A stretch of DNA of 64,000 nucleotides from SIG459 sp045538735 (lineage in GTDB: Bacteria > Bacillota > Clostridia > Oscillospirales > Oscillospiraceae): contig JAZSRY010000013.1 of NCBI GenBank assembly GCA_045538735.1, forward strand, positions 171,939 through 235,938, in the 5' to 3' direction. The translations under genes were made by a program, and so were the position numbers. Under the pieces are notes generated by a model. It ran no database searches. It was given only the letters and a program-made list of their open reading frames with translations, and was not told where the DNA came from. Positions 16,803 through 25,824 of this stretch are shown here, in pieces (the stretch's first letter is position 1; every line of letters starts with the position of its first letter).

Positions 16803-16888
16803 AAATAGCTATTTCAAAAGTTAAATTATTAATTTGTATTTTGTATATATGCTATGATTCTGCATTAAAATAGTTAATTTCTATATTT
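16803..16888. promoter_or_regulatory. Paired AAATAG/CTATTT sites in a divergent promoter region
   Basis: A perfect 12-bp palindrome, AAATAGCTATTT, at 16803-16814, and a second related pair, AAATAG .. CTATATTT, at 16868-16888. They lie between the divergent SDR and D-2-hydroxyacid dehydrogenase genes and could be operator sites for one regulator. AT-rich sequence makes chance palindromes common. Confidence 0.3.
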
Positions 16889-16915
16889 ACAATATGGAAG
16901 GAAAATGTTGTAAAA

Positions 16916-17893
16916 ATGAAAATTTTTGCTTATGGCTGCAGACCTTATGATGAAATGCAGTGCTTTGAAAAATATTCATCAATTTATGGCCTTGATATAA
17001 AGTGTACAAAGCAGTCTGTCAGAGACGATAACATTTATCTTGCTGAAGGCTGCGATTATGTGTCTGTACTGACTAATCCTATAAATAATACCATACTTGA
17101 TTCGTTCAAAAATATCGGCGTTAAAATGGTCGGAACCAGAACCGTAGGCTTTGATCATATCGACTGTAAACACGCGAAAAATATTGGTATTAAAATTTCA
17201 AATTCTGCGTATAGTCCTGATGCTGTTGCGGAATTTACACTGATGCTTAGTTTAATGAGTCTGCGGAATATGAAACGCGTAATGCAGAGATCCGCAATTA
17301 ATGATTTTACTCTTAAAGGTCTGAGAGGCTGCAATTTGTCAGATAGAAGAGTCGGAGTAATAGGGACAGGTACAATCGGTAAAAGATATATAGAACTGAT
17401 AAGAGGATTTGGATGTGATGTTTATGCCTATGATCCATCACCTGAGGAAATTGAAGGAATAAAATACCTGCCACTAAAAGAGCTGTTTTCAACCTGCGAT
17501 ATGTTTTCGCTTCATGCTCCGCTTCGCAGCGAAACAAAGCATATAATTAATAGAAACTCTTTAGCTCTTATGCCCGAGGGCTCGGTAATTATTAACACTG
17601 CAAGAGGAGGACTAATTGATAGTTGGGCGCTTATTGACGCTCTCTATGAGGGCAATATTTCAGGTTGCGGTCTTGATGTTATAGAGGATGAATTTGACTT
17701 ATATTATTACAACAGAAAATCAGACGTTATTAAAAACAAAGCCCTTTCGATCCTAAGGGATATGCCAAACGTTATAATTTCGCCTCACATAGCTTTTTAC
17801 ACATCAAAATCCGTTGATGATATGGTAAGAAACTGCATTCAGGCTTTTATCAATGATGAAGCAGGCGTGGAAAATCCCTTTCGGATTGTATAG
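16916..17893 (+). CDS. D-2-hydroxyacid dehydrogenase (D-lactate dehydrogenase/VanH-like)
   Basis: A 325-residue NAD-dependent enzyme reducing a 2-oxoacid to a D-2-hydroxyacid. It has RTVGFDHID near residues 75-83, the cofactor loop GVIGTGTIG (about 142-150), the catalytic Arg in NTARGGLID, Glu in DVIEDE, and His in SPHIAFYT. These features match the D-lactate dehydrogenase/VanH branch. ATG preceded by AAGGAAAA. It is not next to van ligase genes, so a fermentative role is more likely than glycopeptide resistance. Confidence 0.85.
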   Translation: MKIFAYGCRPYDEMQCFEKYSSIYGLDIKCTKQSVRDDNIYLAEGCDYVSVLTNPINNTILDSFKNIGVKMVGTRTVGFDHIDCKHAKNIGIKISNSAYSPDAVAEFTLMLSLMSLRNMKRVMQRSAINDFTLKGLRGCNLSDRRVGVIGTGTIGKRYIELIRGFGCDVYAYDPSPEEIEGIKYLPLKELFSTCDMFSLHAPLRSETKHIINRNSLALMPEGSVIINTARGGLIDSWALIDALYEGNISGCGLDVIEDEFDLYYYNRKSDVIKNKALSILRDMPNVIISPHIAFYTSKSVDDMVRNCIQAFINDEAGVENPFRIV

Positions 17894-17917
17894 ACAGCAA
17901 CTATTCTAATTTAAGGA

Positions 17918-17946
17918 TTGAGTTAATAGGGATATTATGATATAAT
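17918..17946 (+). promoter_or_regulatory. Sigma-A-type promoter
   Basis: TTGAGT, 17-bp spacer, TATAAT, 35 bp before the start of the downstream membrane protein gene. Confidence 0.65.
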
Positions 17947-17981
17947 TTCAATGCGAAAAAGATAAAGGAGTCATTGAAACT

Positions 17982-18929
17982 ATGATAGGATCTGGTCTGA
18001 AAAAATTCGCAGCCGAAAATGGTTTGAAGGTTTCTAACGGAGTTGCTTACGGAAAACTTCGTAACTTCGCTGCTACCATGTTTGAGGGTTCAGGGTTTAA
18101 GGCCATTATTATCACTACCCGCTTTTTTGATGTTGAAAAGAAACAGCAGCTAATGAATGTTGTTAATGAACATAATCTTATGAAAGAATTCCGTGTTCAA
18201 AAGCTGGAGTTTACCTTTGATGCTGTTTTGATCACTTTCCATGATAATCCCGGCACTATGAAAAAGATTTCTGCGTTTGTTGATTTCTTCATGCCTCTTC
18301 TTTCTGAATACGAAGCAAGTCCTGCAAATGTCTGCACTCAGTGCGGTATGGAAATTTCCGCTGATAATTGGATGCTCATTAACGGTATTGCGTATAACCT
18401 TCACCCTGCGTGCGCTGAAAAAATATCTGTTGAAGCGGAAAATGAAGCAGCAGCTGCAAAAGTAGAAAACAAGGGTTCTTATGTTGCTGGCTTAATCGGT
18501 GCTATTATTGGCGGCCTTATCGGTGCCGTTGTTTGGGCTATTGTTCTTTATATGGGTTATATGGCTTCTATTGTTGGCATTGTGATTGGATGGCTGGCCG
18601 AACGCTTTTACAGACTTCTTGGAGGAAAAAATGGCAAGGGCAAGGTTGTTATTTTGGCCTTTGCAGCAATTGTGGGCGTTGTGATCGGTACCTTTGCATC
18701 TGATTATTTCACTGTTGCACAGATGATAAATGCCGGCGAGCTTCCCGGTTTTGAGATGAGAGATATATTTTATATTATTTCTGTTCTTCTTGCGGAAGAT
18801 GCTGAATATCTGCGTATCACTCTTTCCAATATTGGCTTGGGTCTTCTCTTTGCCTTCCTTGGTGAGTGGATTTTCCTTAAGCGCGCATACAAGGACAGCA
18901 AGAGTTTCAATATGAAAAAGCTTCAGTAA
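17982..18929 (+). CDS. Zinc-knuckle membrane protein of unknown function
   Basis: A 315-residue protein. Residues 1-105 are soluble; about 113-145 carry a putative zinc site (CTQCG .. LHPAC) similar to a LIM or zinc-ribbon knuckle. After about residue 165 there are four or five hydrophobic segments, including a Gly-rich one (GLIGAIIGGLIGAVV). ATG behind AAAGGAG, with promoter and a very strong terminator of its own. Not recognised as a named family. Confidence 0.65.
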   Translation: MIGSGLKKFAAENGLKVSNGVAYGKLRNFAATMFEGSGFKAIIITTRFFDVEKKQQLMNVVNEHNLMKEFRVQKLEFTFDAVLITFHDNPGTMKKISAFVDFFMPLLSEYEASPANVCTQCGMEISADNWMLINGIAYNLHPACAEKISVEAENEAAAAKVENKGSYVAGLIGAIIGGLIGAVVWAIVLYMGYMASIVGIVIGWLAERFYRLLGGKNGKGKVVILAFAAIVGVVIGTFASDYFTVAQMINAGELPGFEMRDIFYIISVLLAEDAEYLRITLSNIGLGLLFAFLGEWIFLKRAYKDSKSFNMKKLQ

Positions 18930-18979
18930 CAATTAAAAGAAGCATCGGACTTTGTTCCGATGCTTCTTTTAATTGTTTT
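18930..18979 (+). terminator. Very strong terminator
   Basis: A 20-bp perfect stem from 18930-18949 and 18956-18975 with a 6-nt loop, followed by TTTT. The stem starts at the stop codon of the membrane protein gene. Confidence 0.85.
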
Positions 18980-19041
18980 GGTTTGATTATTAGTGCATAT
19001 GATGCTATATTAAATCCAAGACTATATGGGAGGTATGCGCA

Positions 19042-19662
19042 GTGAAAGATAGAATAATAGCATGGGCAAGAGAGCTTCAAAGCCTTGCACAAGCCGGCCT
19101 TCATTACAGTAAGGATAATTATGATATAGAGCGGTTTGAGCGCATCCGTGAAATTTCCGCGGAAATGCTTTCTGAAATAAGTGAAACTCCCATTGAAAAA
19201 GTAAAAGATATTTTCTGCTGCGAAAAGGGTTATCAAACTCCCAAAGTGGATGTACGTGCAGCAATAATTAAGGATAATAAAATTCTGTTGGCCAGAGAGA
19301 ATAATGGACTATGGTCCATGCCGGGCGGTTGGGCTGATGTTGGACTCAGCGCTGCTGAAAATGCTGTCAAAGAATCAATTGAAGAGGCGGGAGCAATTGT
19401 GAAGCCTGTTCGCCTTATTGCTGTTCAGGACTGGCAGAAAAATAACGGTTTGGGAATGGAGAGCGCCTTAAGCGTCTACAAAATATTTTTTCTCTGCAGC
19501 TACATTGGCGGTGAATTTAAGGAAAATATTGAGACAACAGAAACGCAGTGGTTTGCCTTGAACGAACTTCCCATACTTTCGCGCGAAAAGAATAACGAAG
19601 AGCAGATAAGGCTTTGCTTTGAAGCTTTTGCCAATGAGGCCTTTATTTGCCGCTTTGATTAA
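19042..19662 (+). CDS. NUDIX hydrolase with N-terminal helical domain
   Basis: A 206-residue protein with about 60 N-terminal residues of helix (a NUDIX-N type domain), then a NUDIX fold from about 66. The NUDIX box reads GWADVGLSAAENAVKESIEEAG; the usual REUxEE is KESIEE here, which keeps the metal-binding Glu residues. NUDIX enzymes cleave nucleoside diphosphates linked to another group. GTG start behind GGGAGG; the nearby ATG is out of frame. Monocistronic. Confidence 0.85.
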   Translation: MKDRIIAWARELQSLAQAGLHYSKDNYDIERFERIREISAEMLSEISETPIEKVKDIFCCEKGYQTPKVDVRAAIIKDNKILLARENNGLWSMPGGWADVGLSAAENAVKESIEEAGAIVKPVRLIAVQDWQKNNGLGMESALSVYKIFFLCSYIGGEFKENIETTETQWFALNELPILSREKNNEEQIRLCFEAFANEAFICRFD

Positions 19663-19695
19663 AAAATCCGCAGACAAAATGTCTGCGGATTTTTT
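19661..19695. terminator. Bidirectional terminator
   Basis: Stem AAAAAATCCGCAGACA and its complement, loop AAA, between the NUDIX gene and the convergent obg. Confidence 0.9.
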
Positions 19696-19696
19696 A

Positions 19697-20983
19697 TCAG
19701 CTCTGATATTCAAACTGGAGATAATACATTGCAACGGTATCGCCGTCTTCGATGCCCATTGCCTCAAGGCGGTCAAATACGCCTGCCTCGCGGAGAACGC
19801 GGTCGAAGTAAACTCTTCCGTCAACGTCATTGAGATTGGTGCTGTCAAGAAGTTTTTCAAGCCAGGGGCCTTCAACGATCCAATATCCCTCTTCGGGATT
19901 TTCAATAGTGAGCTCAGCGCTGGTATCGATAGTGGGAACAGGGGGAACATAGTCGGCTTCGTAGTGAACGACAGGGGGGAGGGTGTCGAGCATGGATGCG
20001 GCGTGCTTGACAAGCTCGCGGGTTCCCTGATGGGCAACTGCGCTCATCTCAAAGAACTGATATCCCTGAGCTTCTACATGAGCTTTGAAACGCTCAATAG
20101 GCTCCCTGTCATCGCCGAGAAGATCACACTTGTTGGCAACAACTATCTGGGGGCGGGATGCAAGTTCCTCACTGTAATCATGAAGCTCTTTGTTAATGGC
20201 ATCAAAATCCTCAATGGGATCACGGCCTTCGCTGCCTGCGACATCGACAAGGTGGATAAGCAGACGGCAGCGGTCAATGTGGCGAAGGAAATCGTGTCCG
20301 AGTCCTGCGCCTTCGCTTGCTCCCTCAATAATGCCGGGGATATCCGCCATTACAAAACTGACGCCCTCGGTGACATACACAACGCCCAGATTGGGGAAGA
20401 GGGTAGTGAAGTGGTAGTTGGCGATTTTGGGATGAGCCTTGCTGACAACGGAAAGGAGAGTGCTCTTGCCAACATTGGGGAAGCCAACGAGACCTACATC
20501 GGCAAGAAGCTTAAGTTCAAGGATGATCTCCCGCTCTTCACCGGGAAGACCGGGCTTTGCAAAGCGGGGCACCTGACGGGTGGGAGTAGCAAAGTGCTGG
20601 TTGCCCCAGCCGCCTCTGCCGCCCTTTGCAACAACAAAAGGTTCGTTATCGGACATGTCGTGTATGATAAGACCGGTTTCTTTATCGCGAATGAGAGTGC
20701 CTCTGGGAACTTTGATTACAAGGCTTTCGCCATCGCGGCCGGAGCAGCGTCTGCCCTGACCGTCCATTCCGTTGGAAGCAACATACTTGCGCTTATAACG
20801 GAAGTCCATAAGGGTGGACATATGATCGTCAACAACGGCGATGATATCGCCGCCGCGACCGCCGTCACCTCCGTCGGGACCGCCTGCAGCAACATATTTT
20901 TCACGGTGGAAGGCAACAGCGCCATTGCCGCCCTTGCCGGCGATAACTTTAATTGTAGCTTTATCAACAAAGGAAGTTGCCAT
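19697..20983 (-). CDS. obg: GTPase Obg/CgtA
   Basis: A 428-residue ribosome-assembly GTPase. The glycine-rich Obg fold occupies residues 1-157 (AGKGGNGAVAFHREKYV), the G domain about 158-330 (GFPNVGKST, DIPG, NKCD), and a C-terminal OCT domain about 355-428 (EGPWLEKLL). Length is typical of Firmicutes. ATG behind AAGGAGGT. It follows rplU-rpmA on the same strand, as in most Firmicutes, but a hairpin separates them. Confidence 0.97.
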   Translation of the reverse strand: MATSFVDKATIKVIAGKGGNGAVAFHREKYVAAGGPDGGDGGRGGDIIAVVDDHMSTLMDFRYKRKYVASNGMDGQGRRCSGRDGESLVIKVPRGTLIRDKETGLIIHDMSDNEPFVVAKGGRGGWGNQHFATPTRQVPRFAKPGLPGEEREIILELKLLADVGLVGFPNVGKSTLLSVVSKAHPKIANYHFTTLFPNLGVVYVTEGVSFVMADIPGIIEGASEGAGLGHDFLRHIDRCRLLIHLVDVAGSEGRDPIEDFDAINKELHDYSEELASRPQIVVANKCDLLGDDREPIERFKAHVEAQGYQFFEMSAVAHQGTRELVKHAASMLDTLPPVVHYEADYVPPVPTIDTSAELTIENPEEGYWIVEGPWLEKLLDSTNLNDVDGRVYFDRVLREAGVFDRLEAMGIEDGDTVAMYYLQFEYQS

Positions 20984-21052
20984 TTATATGACCTCCTTAT
21001 TTTAGTCAAATTAATTATATTTCAAATATGCTTTATATAGCAAGTGAAAAAT

Positions 21053-21090
21053 AAAGACCGGACGCGATAAATAATCGAGTCCGGTCTTTT
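21053..21090 (-). terminator. Terminator after rpmA
   Basis: An 11-bp stem (AAAGACCGGAC and complement) with a 15-nt loop, followed on the minus strand by an A/T tract. It lies between rpmA and obg. Confidence 0.75.
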
Positions 21091-21100
21091 AAATCCTCAA

Positions 21101-21361
21101 TTACTGAGCGATTTCGTAAACAGAGACCTTCTTGCGGTCCTTGCCCATGCGCTCAAACTTCACAGTGCCGTCCACAAGGGCGAACAGAGTGTCGTCGCCA
21201 CCCTTACCAACGTTGGTGCCGGGGTGGATTTTAGTTCCGCGCTGTCTGACAAGGATGTTGCCGGCCAGAACGAACTGACCATCGGCTCTCTTGGGTCCGA
21301 GACGCTTGGACTCGCTGTCGCGACCGTTACGGGTAGAACCCATACCTTTTTTATGTGCCAT
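21101..21361 (-). CDS. rpmA: Ribosomal protein bL27
   Basis: An 86-residue large-subunit protein that reaches the peptidyl-transferase centre. It begins MAHKKGMGSTRNGRDSESKR, so it lacks the 9-12 residue N-terminal extension that the protease Prp removes in Bacillus and many Clostridia. No prp gene lies between rplU and rpmA, which agrees with that. ATG behind GGAGGTGT. Confidence 0.97.
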   Translation of the reverse strand: MAHKKGMGSTRNGRDSESKRLGPKRADGQFVLAGNILVRQRGTKIHPGTNVGKGGDDTLFALVDGTVKFERMGKDRKKVSVYEIAQ

Positions 21362-21403
21362 TAGGTTACACCTCCATGTGTCAAAATAATACTCGCGGAA
21401 AAC

Positions 21404-21718
21404 TTATGCGTTGATAGCTTCGATCTGAACCTTAGTGTAAGGCTGTCTGTGGCCCTGGGTCTTGCGATAACCCTTCTTGGGCTTCATCTTGTAGACGCGG
21501 ATCTTCTTGCTCTTGCCATTCTTGACGACGCTGGCGGTAACGACTGCGCCCTCAACAACGGGAGTTCCGAAAAGGGAGGACTCTTCGTCGATGACTGCAA
21601 GAACCTGGTCAAACTTAACGGTTTCGCCGGCTTCGACGTCGAGCTTCTCTACGAAGATAACGTCACCCTCGGCAACACGGTACTGCTTGCCACCGGTTAC
21701 GATGATTGCATGCTTCAT
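21404..21718 (-). CDS. rplU: Ribosomal protein bL21
   Basis: A 104-residue large-subunit protein with the typical start HAIIVTGGKQYRVAEGD and the basic end KKGYRKTQGHRQPYTKV. Only 42 nt separate it from rpmA. It is first in its operon, behind a leader that probably regulates it. Confidence 0.97.
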   Translation of the reverse strand: MKHAIIVTGGKQYRVAEGDVIFVEKLDVEAGETVKFDQVLAVIDEESSLFGTPVVEGAVVTASVVKNGKSKKIRVYKMKPKKGYRKTQGHRQPYTKVQIEAINA

Positions 21719-21798
21719 TTGGTTGCACCTGCCTTTCTTTTTGCAGACTCGCTTTTAAGGTGGAAACCACATTTCACTTAAACCTTCTCAATGCGGCC
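21719..21798 (-). ncRNA. Candidate ribosomal L21 leader
   Basis: The 5' untranslated region of rplU can fold into two stems: TTTAAG/CTTAAA enclosing GTGG/CCAC, then CTGC/GCAG just before the ribosome site AAAGGCAGG. Position and plan fit the L21 leader family, an autoregulatory mRNA element in Firmicutes. I assessed it by eye only. Confidence 0.45.
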
Positions 21799-21832
21799 AT
21801 AATAATATAACACGCGGTTTTGTCAATGTCAA
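21799..21832 (-). promoter_or_regulatory. Promoter for rplU-rpmA
   Basis: Two tandem TTGACA hexamers lie on the minus strand. The upstream one is 17 bp from TATATT and the other 16 bp from TATTAT, so there are two overlapping sigma-A promoter readings. Confidence 0.65.
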
Positions 21833-21873
21833 TAGAAAATAAGATAAATTTTCATTAAAAAACCACAATATTT

Positions 21874-21904
21874 GGGGGTGTTCAGCAGTTAACTGAACAC
21901 CCCC
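21874..21904 (-). terminator. Terminator of rnpB
   Basis: A 12-bp stem (GGGGGTGTTCAG and complement) with a 7-nt loop right after the RNase P RNA, followed on the minus strand by an AT tract ending in TTTTTT. Confidence 0.85.
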
Positions 21905-21907
21905 ACG

Positions 21908-22257
21908 ATACGAGTTGGTCTGTAAGCCGGGTTCTGTCTTAAACGACCATCTATCTGTGGCCTGTCGTTGCCAACAGGCTCAAGCCGCCTCCCCGGAACG
22001 GTCGGGCCAACCTATTGTTCCTCCACGGCGTTGCTCCGGATAGAGTTTACAGCGCCAACGTGTCTCCACGCGGCGAGTGGGCTCTTACCCCACTTTTCCA
22101 CCCTTACCCCAACAAGTTGAGGCGGTATATTTCTGTTGCACTTGTCCGAGGGTCACCCCTGGCGGGCGTTACCCGTTATCCTTGCCCTATGGAGCCCGGA
22201 CTTTCCTCACGCAGAGCCTTTCGGCTCTTGCCCGCGGTCGTTCGGCCTACTCGCAAA
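21908..22257 (-). ncRNA. rnpB: RNase P RNA, bacterial type A
   Basis: The catalytic RNA that matures tRNA 5' ends. The minus strand carries the universal GAGGAAAGTCCGGGCTCC, the GTAACGCCCGCC block, an AAGTGCAACAGAAATATACC segment, and near its 3' end ACAGAACCCGGCTTA. The two ends pair (GCGAGT with ACTCGT) as stem P1. The arrangement is type A, as in Clostridia, not the Bacillus type B. Ends are accurate to a few bases. Confidence 0.95.
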
Positions 22258-22351
22258 TGAGATTTTACTAAAGGGAAGGAGTAAAGTCAATAAAAAGATT
22301 GTTTTTATATAAGTATTGAGTTATAATTAACGAATTAAAGAGGTGAATAAT

Positions 22352-23716
22352 TTGACACTTAATGAATATGTTAACGGACTTAAAGATAAATCCATTGCTG
22401 TTATTGGCATAGGCGTAAGCAACCTTCCCCTTATCCGCCTTCTGGCAGGAGAGGGCTGCGATGTAACCGCCTGCGACAAACGCTCTGCACAGGCTCTTGG
22501 AGATGTTTTTGAAGAACTCTCCTTTCTCGGTGTAAAATTCAAGCTTGGCGAGGATTATCTTTCCGAGCTTAATTTTGACGTTATTTTCCGCACTCCCGGC
22601 CTTCATCCCATGTTCCTTGACAAAGCAAAGGAGCAGGGGAGTCTCGTAACCAGCGAGATGGAGGCCTTCTTTGCTCTTTGCCCCTGCAGGATAATTGCTA
22701 TTACCGGCTCAGACGGAAAGACCACCACATCTACGCTTATTTCCGAGCTTCTCAAGGCAGAGGGTTATAAGGTGCACCTCGGTGGAAATATTGGCAAGCC
22801 TTTGCTCTGTGATGTTCCTCAGATGAGTAAGGATGATGTGGCCGTTTTGGAGCTCAGCTCTTTTCAGCTACACAGTATGGTTTGCCATCCAAATGTTTCT
22901 GTTATCACCAATATTTCTCCCAATCATCTTGACGTTCACCCCTCTTATGAAGATTATCAGATTGCAAAAAAGAACATTTTTACCGGTCAGAACATACATG
23001 ATCGCCTTGTTCTTAATCTCGATAACGAGATAACGGCTTCTTATGCCGGAGAGGCTAGCTCCTCCGTAAGCTTTTTCAGCCGCTTGAAGGAAGTTGAAAA
23101 AGGATGCTGCATAAAAGATGAGGCTATATTTTTTAACGGAGAGAAGATTGTAGACAAGGCTGATATTCTTCTCCCCGGCGAGCATAACGTTGAAAACTAT
23201 ATGGCAGCTATAGCCGCCACTGAGGGCCTTGTTTCCAGGGAAAGCATCATCTCCGTCGCCAGGAATTTCGGCGGTGTGGAGCACAGAATTGAGCTTGTAC
23301 GTGTTCATAAAGGAGTACGCTATTATAACGACTCTATTGCGTCTTCCCCCAGCCGCACCGTTGCCGGTCTGAAGAGTTTTAAGGAAAAAACAATTCTTAT
23401 CGCCGGCGGATATGATAAGAAGATCGGTTTTGAGCCTCTTGCGGAAGAAGCAATTAAAAGTGTCAAGGCACTTTATCTTTGCGGACATACTGCCGAGAAG
23501 ATAAAGATTGCCGTTGAGAGCGCCGAGGGATATGATAGCTCCGCTCTTCCTATTTATGTTTTCGATGATTTTACTGTGACTGTGCTTGCGGCTGCAGCAT
23601 CTGCCTCAGAGGGCGATGTTGTAATAATGTCTCCTGCCTGCGCATCCTTCGATAAGTTTAAAAACTTCGCCGAGCGTGGTAAAAGATTTAAAGAGATAAT
23701 AGGAGGGCTTAACTGA
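22352..23716 (+). CDS. murD: UDP-N-acetylmuramoyl-L-alanine:D-glutamate ligase
   Basis: A 454-residue cytosolic Mur ligase adding D-Glu to UDP-MurNAc-L-Ala in peptidoglycan synthesis. The ATP loop ITGSDGKTTT lies near residue 114, followed by the family NISPNHLDVH, an EHRIELV segment and NDSIASSP. Start taken as TTG at 22352, 6 nt after GAGGTG; an in-frame GTG inside that ribosome site is an alternative. It heads a run of genes murD-M42-M42-yunB-ligA rather than the dcw cluster. Confidence 0.93.
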   Translation: MTLNEYVNGLKDKSIAVIGIGVSNLPLIRLLAGEGCDVTACDKRSAQALGDVFEELSFLGVKFKLGEDYLSELNFDVIFRTPGLHPMFLDKAKEQGSLVTSEMEAFFALCPCRIIAITGSDGKTTTSTLISELLKAEGYKVHLGGNIGKPLLCDVPQMSKDDVAVLELSSFQLHSMVCHPNVSVITNISPNHLDVHPSYEDYQIAKKNIFTGQNIHDRLVLNLDNEITASYAGEASSSVSFFSRLKEVEKGCCIKDEAIFFNGEKIVDKADILLPGEHNVENYMAAIAATEGLVSRESIISVARNFGGVEHRIELVRVHKGVRYYNDSIASSPSRTVAGLKSFKEKTILIAGGYDKKIGFEPLAEEAIKSVKALYLCGHTAEKIKIAVESAEGYDSSALPIYVFDDFTVTVLAAAASASEGDVVIMSPACASFDKFKNFAERGKRFKEIIGGLN

Positions 23717-23717
23717 T

Positions 23718-24746
23718 ATGGAGCTTGCTGATCTTATACTTGAGCTTTGTGCTGCTTCGGGTCCCGCCGGCTTTGAAGAGTCCGTGTCCCGCCTTATCGA
23801 AGAAAAGATAAGACCCTATGTTGATGAAGTTAAGACCGATGTAATGGGAAACCTCATTGCGGTTAAGCGCTGCGGCAAAGAGAATGCTCCCGCTGTGCTT
23901 CTTGATGCTCATATGGACGAAATCGGCCTTATGGTTACAGGTCATGAAAACGGATATCTCCGCTTTAACATTCTGGGAGGCATTGATCCCAGAATGCTTC
24001 CTGCTGCCGAAGTTACTGTTCTTACTGATAAGCCCATCTATGGTGTTATCGATGTTATGCCCCCTCATGCTCTTTCTTCCGGGGATATGAGTAAAGCCCT
24101 TGGCATTGACGACCTCTACATAGACATCGGAATGAGCGAGGATGAAGCCAAGGCAGCAGTTCCCGTTGGAACACCCTGCATTTATGGCGGCGGCGCATTC
24201 CGTATGGGAGAAGAGTCAATTTGCGGGAAAAGTCTTGATGACCGTAGCTGCGCTGCAATAATTATCAAGACTATGGAGGCTCTTTCCAAAACGGAATGCA
24301 ATGCTGATGTCTACTGCCTTTTCTCTGTTCAGGAGGAAATCGGACTTCGCGGAGCGGTTACCGGTGCCTTCGGTGTCGCCCCTGATTATGCTGTTATCCT
24401 TGATGTTACCTTCGGAAAAACTCCCGATGTTCCTGAATATAAGTGCCTCAAAATGGGCGGAGGTCCTGCAATTGCCGTTGGACCCAATACCAATCGTGCT
24501 TTTACCCGCAAAATAATTGATAAGGCTGTCAGCTGCGGCATTGATTATCAGCTTGAAGTTCTGCCCGGAAACAGCGGTACGAACGCCTGGGCAATCCAGA
24601 CCAGCAGACAGGGCGTTGCTACGGCGATAGTATCTTTGCCTCTTAAGTATATGCATTCTCCTGTTGAAACCTGCCTTATTTCCGACGGAGAGAAAATTGT
24701 AAATCTGCTTTCTGAATTTCTCAGCGATCCAGAGGAGGTGCAATAA
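23718..24746 (+). CDS. M42-family metallopeptidase (second)
   Basis: A 342-residue di-metal aminopeptidase. It shows DAHMDEIGLM (metal ligands), KSLDDRSCAA (bridging Asp), FSVQEEIGLRGA (catalytic Glu pair), ILDV and a C-terminal MHSPVET. ATG one base after the murD stop, so cotranslated. It is similar to the gene immediately downstream; the M42 enzymes form large shells that degrade peptides. Substrate preference cannot be told. Confidence 0.88.
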   Translation: MELADLILELCAASGPAGFEESVSRLIEEKIRPYVDEVKTDVMGNLIAVKRCGKENAPAVLLDAHMDEIGLMVTGHENGYLRFNILGGIDPRMLPAAEVTVLTDKPIYGVIDVMPPHALSSGDMSKALGIDDLYIDIGMSEDEAKAAVPVGTPCIYGGGAFRMGEESICGKSLDDRSCAAIIIKTMEALSKTECNADVYCLFSVQEEIGLRGAVTGAFGVAPDYAVILDVTFGKTPDVPEYKCLKMGGGPAIAVGPNTNRAFTRKIIDKAVSCGIDYQLEVLPGNSGTNAWAIQTSRQGVATAIVSLPLKYMHSPVETCLISDGEKIVNLLSEFLSDPEEVQ

Positions 24747-24747
24747 G

Positions 24748-25782
24748 ATGCTTGATACTTTAAAAACTCTTTGCTACCTTAACGGGGTTTCCGGTTTTGA
24801 GGACGAAGTCAGAGACTATATTCTCCAACGCGCACTTCCTTATGCGGATTCTGTGATCACCGATCCTCTTGGAAATCTTTATATTTTCAAGAAGGGAAGG
24901 GTAGTACCTTCTCAGAAAATAATGATATGCGCTCATATGGATGAAGTTGGCTTCATCGTTATGGGAATTACCGATGAGGGTTACCTCAGATTTGGCTGCG
25001 TGGGTGGTATTGACCGACGCGTGCTTATTGGCAAGAAAGTATTTGTCGGTGAAAACAGAATTCCCGGCGTAATTGCCGTTAAAGCAATTCATCAAACCAC
25101 TGCCGATGAGGATGGAAAGGTTCCCGCTGTCGATGAGCTTTACATTGATATTGGCTGCTGCGATAAGGATAGTGCAGAAAAGCTCACCTTCCTAGGTGAC
25201 TTCTGTGCTTTTGACAATAATATTGTTGAATTTGGCGATGGCTGGCTGAAAGCTAAAGCTATTGATGACAGAGTAGGCTGTGCCGCGGCGCTTAAGCTTA
25301 TTGAAAGTGAACTGCCCTGCGATGTGACCTTTGTATTCTCTGTTCAGGAGGAAATCGGAGCCAGAGGCGCTGGTGTTGCTGCCAATAGGCTTTGCCCCGA
25401 TATTTCCCTTGTTCTTGAAGGTACTACCGCAACCGACCTTCCCGGAATTGCAGCTTCCAAACGCATCTGCACTGCGGGAAAGGGTATTGTAGTTCCTTTT
25501 ATGGATGGAGGAACTGTCTATGACAAGGCTATGTATTCCGCTATTACCGCCCTTGCCGACGAAATTGGCATCAAGTGGCAGACAAAGACCCGTATCGCAG
25601 GTGGCACCGACGGCTATTCCATCCAGCGCTCCCGCGCAGGAGTACACACTGCAGCGATCAGCTGCGCCGTCAGAAACATTCATTCTCCTGCCTGCGTACT
25701 TAAAATTTCAGAATTTGAAGATATGTACAAGCTTTCATATTTTTTTCTTGAGAAAATTGCAGAGGGAAAACTTGTATTCTGA
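24748..25782 (+). CDS. M42-family metallopeptidase (third)
   Basis: A 344-residue paralogue of the preceding gene with the same sites: CAHMDEVGFI, KAIDDRVGCA, FSVQEEIGARGA and a C-terminal NIHSPACV. ATG behind AGGAGGTG, overlapping the end of the previous gene region. The tandem pair could make mixed shells or have different side-chain preferences. Confidence 0.88.
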   Translation: MLDTLKTLCYLNGVSGFEDEVRDYILQRALPYADSVITDPLGNLYIFKKGRVVPSQKIMICAHMDEVGFIVMGITDEGYLRFGCVGGIDRRVLIGKKVFVGENRIPGVIAVKAIHQTTADEDGKVPAVDELYIDIGCCDKDSAEKLTFLGDFCAFDNNIVEFGDGWLKAKAIDDRVGCAAALKLIESELPCDVTFVFSVQEEIGARGAGVAANRLCPDISLVLEGTTATDLPGIAASKRICTAGKGIVVPFMDGGTVYDKAMYSAITALADEIGIKWQTKTRIAGGTDGYSIQRSRAGVHTAAISCAVRNIHSPACVLKISEFEDMYKLSYFFLEKIAEGKLVF

Positions 25783-25824
25783 TTAAATAGCATATTTCTG
25801 TCATAAAATTACCGAGGTGATTTT

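Noticed and set aside
16916..17893. VanH of a glycopeptide-resistance cluster
   Set aside because: No vanA/B-type ligase, vanX or sensor kinase is near it.
22015..22271. Short plus-strand frames
   Set aside because: They lie in the RNase P RNA gene.
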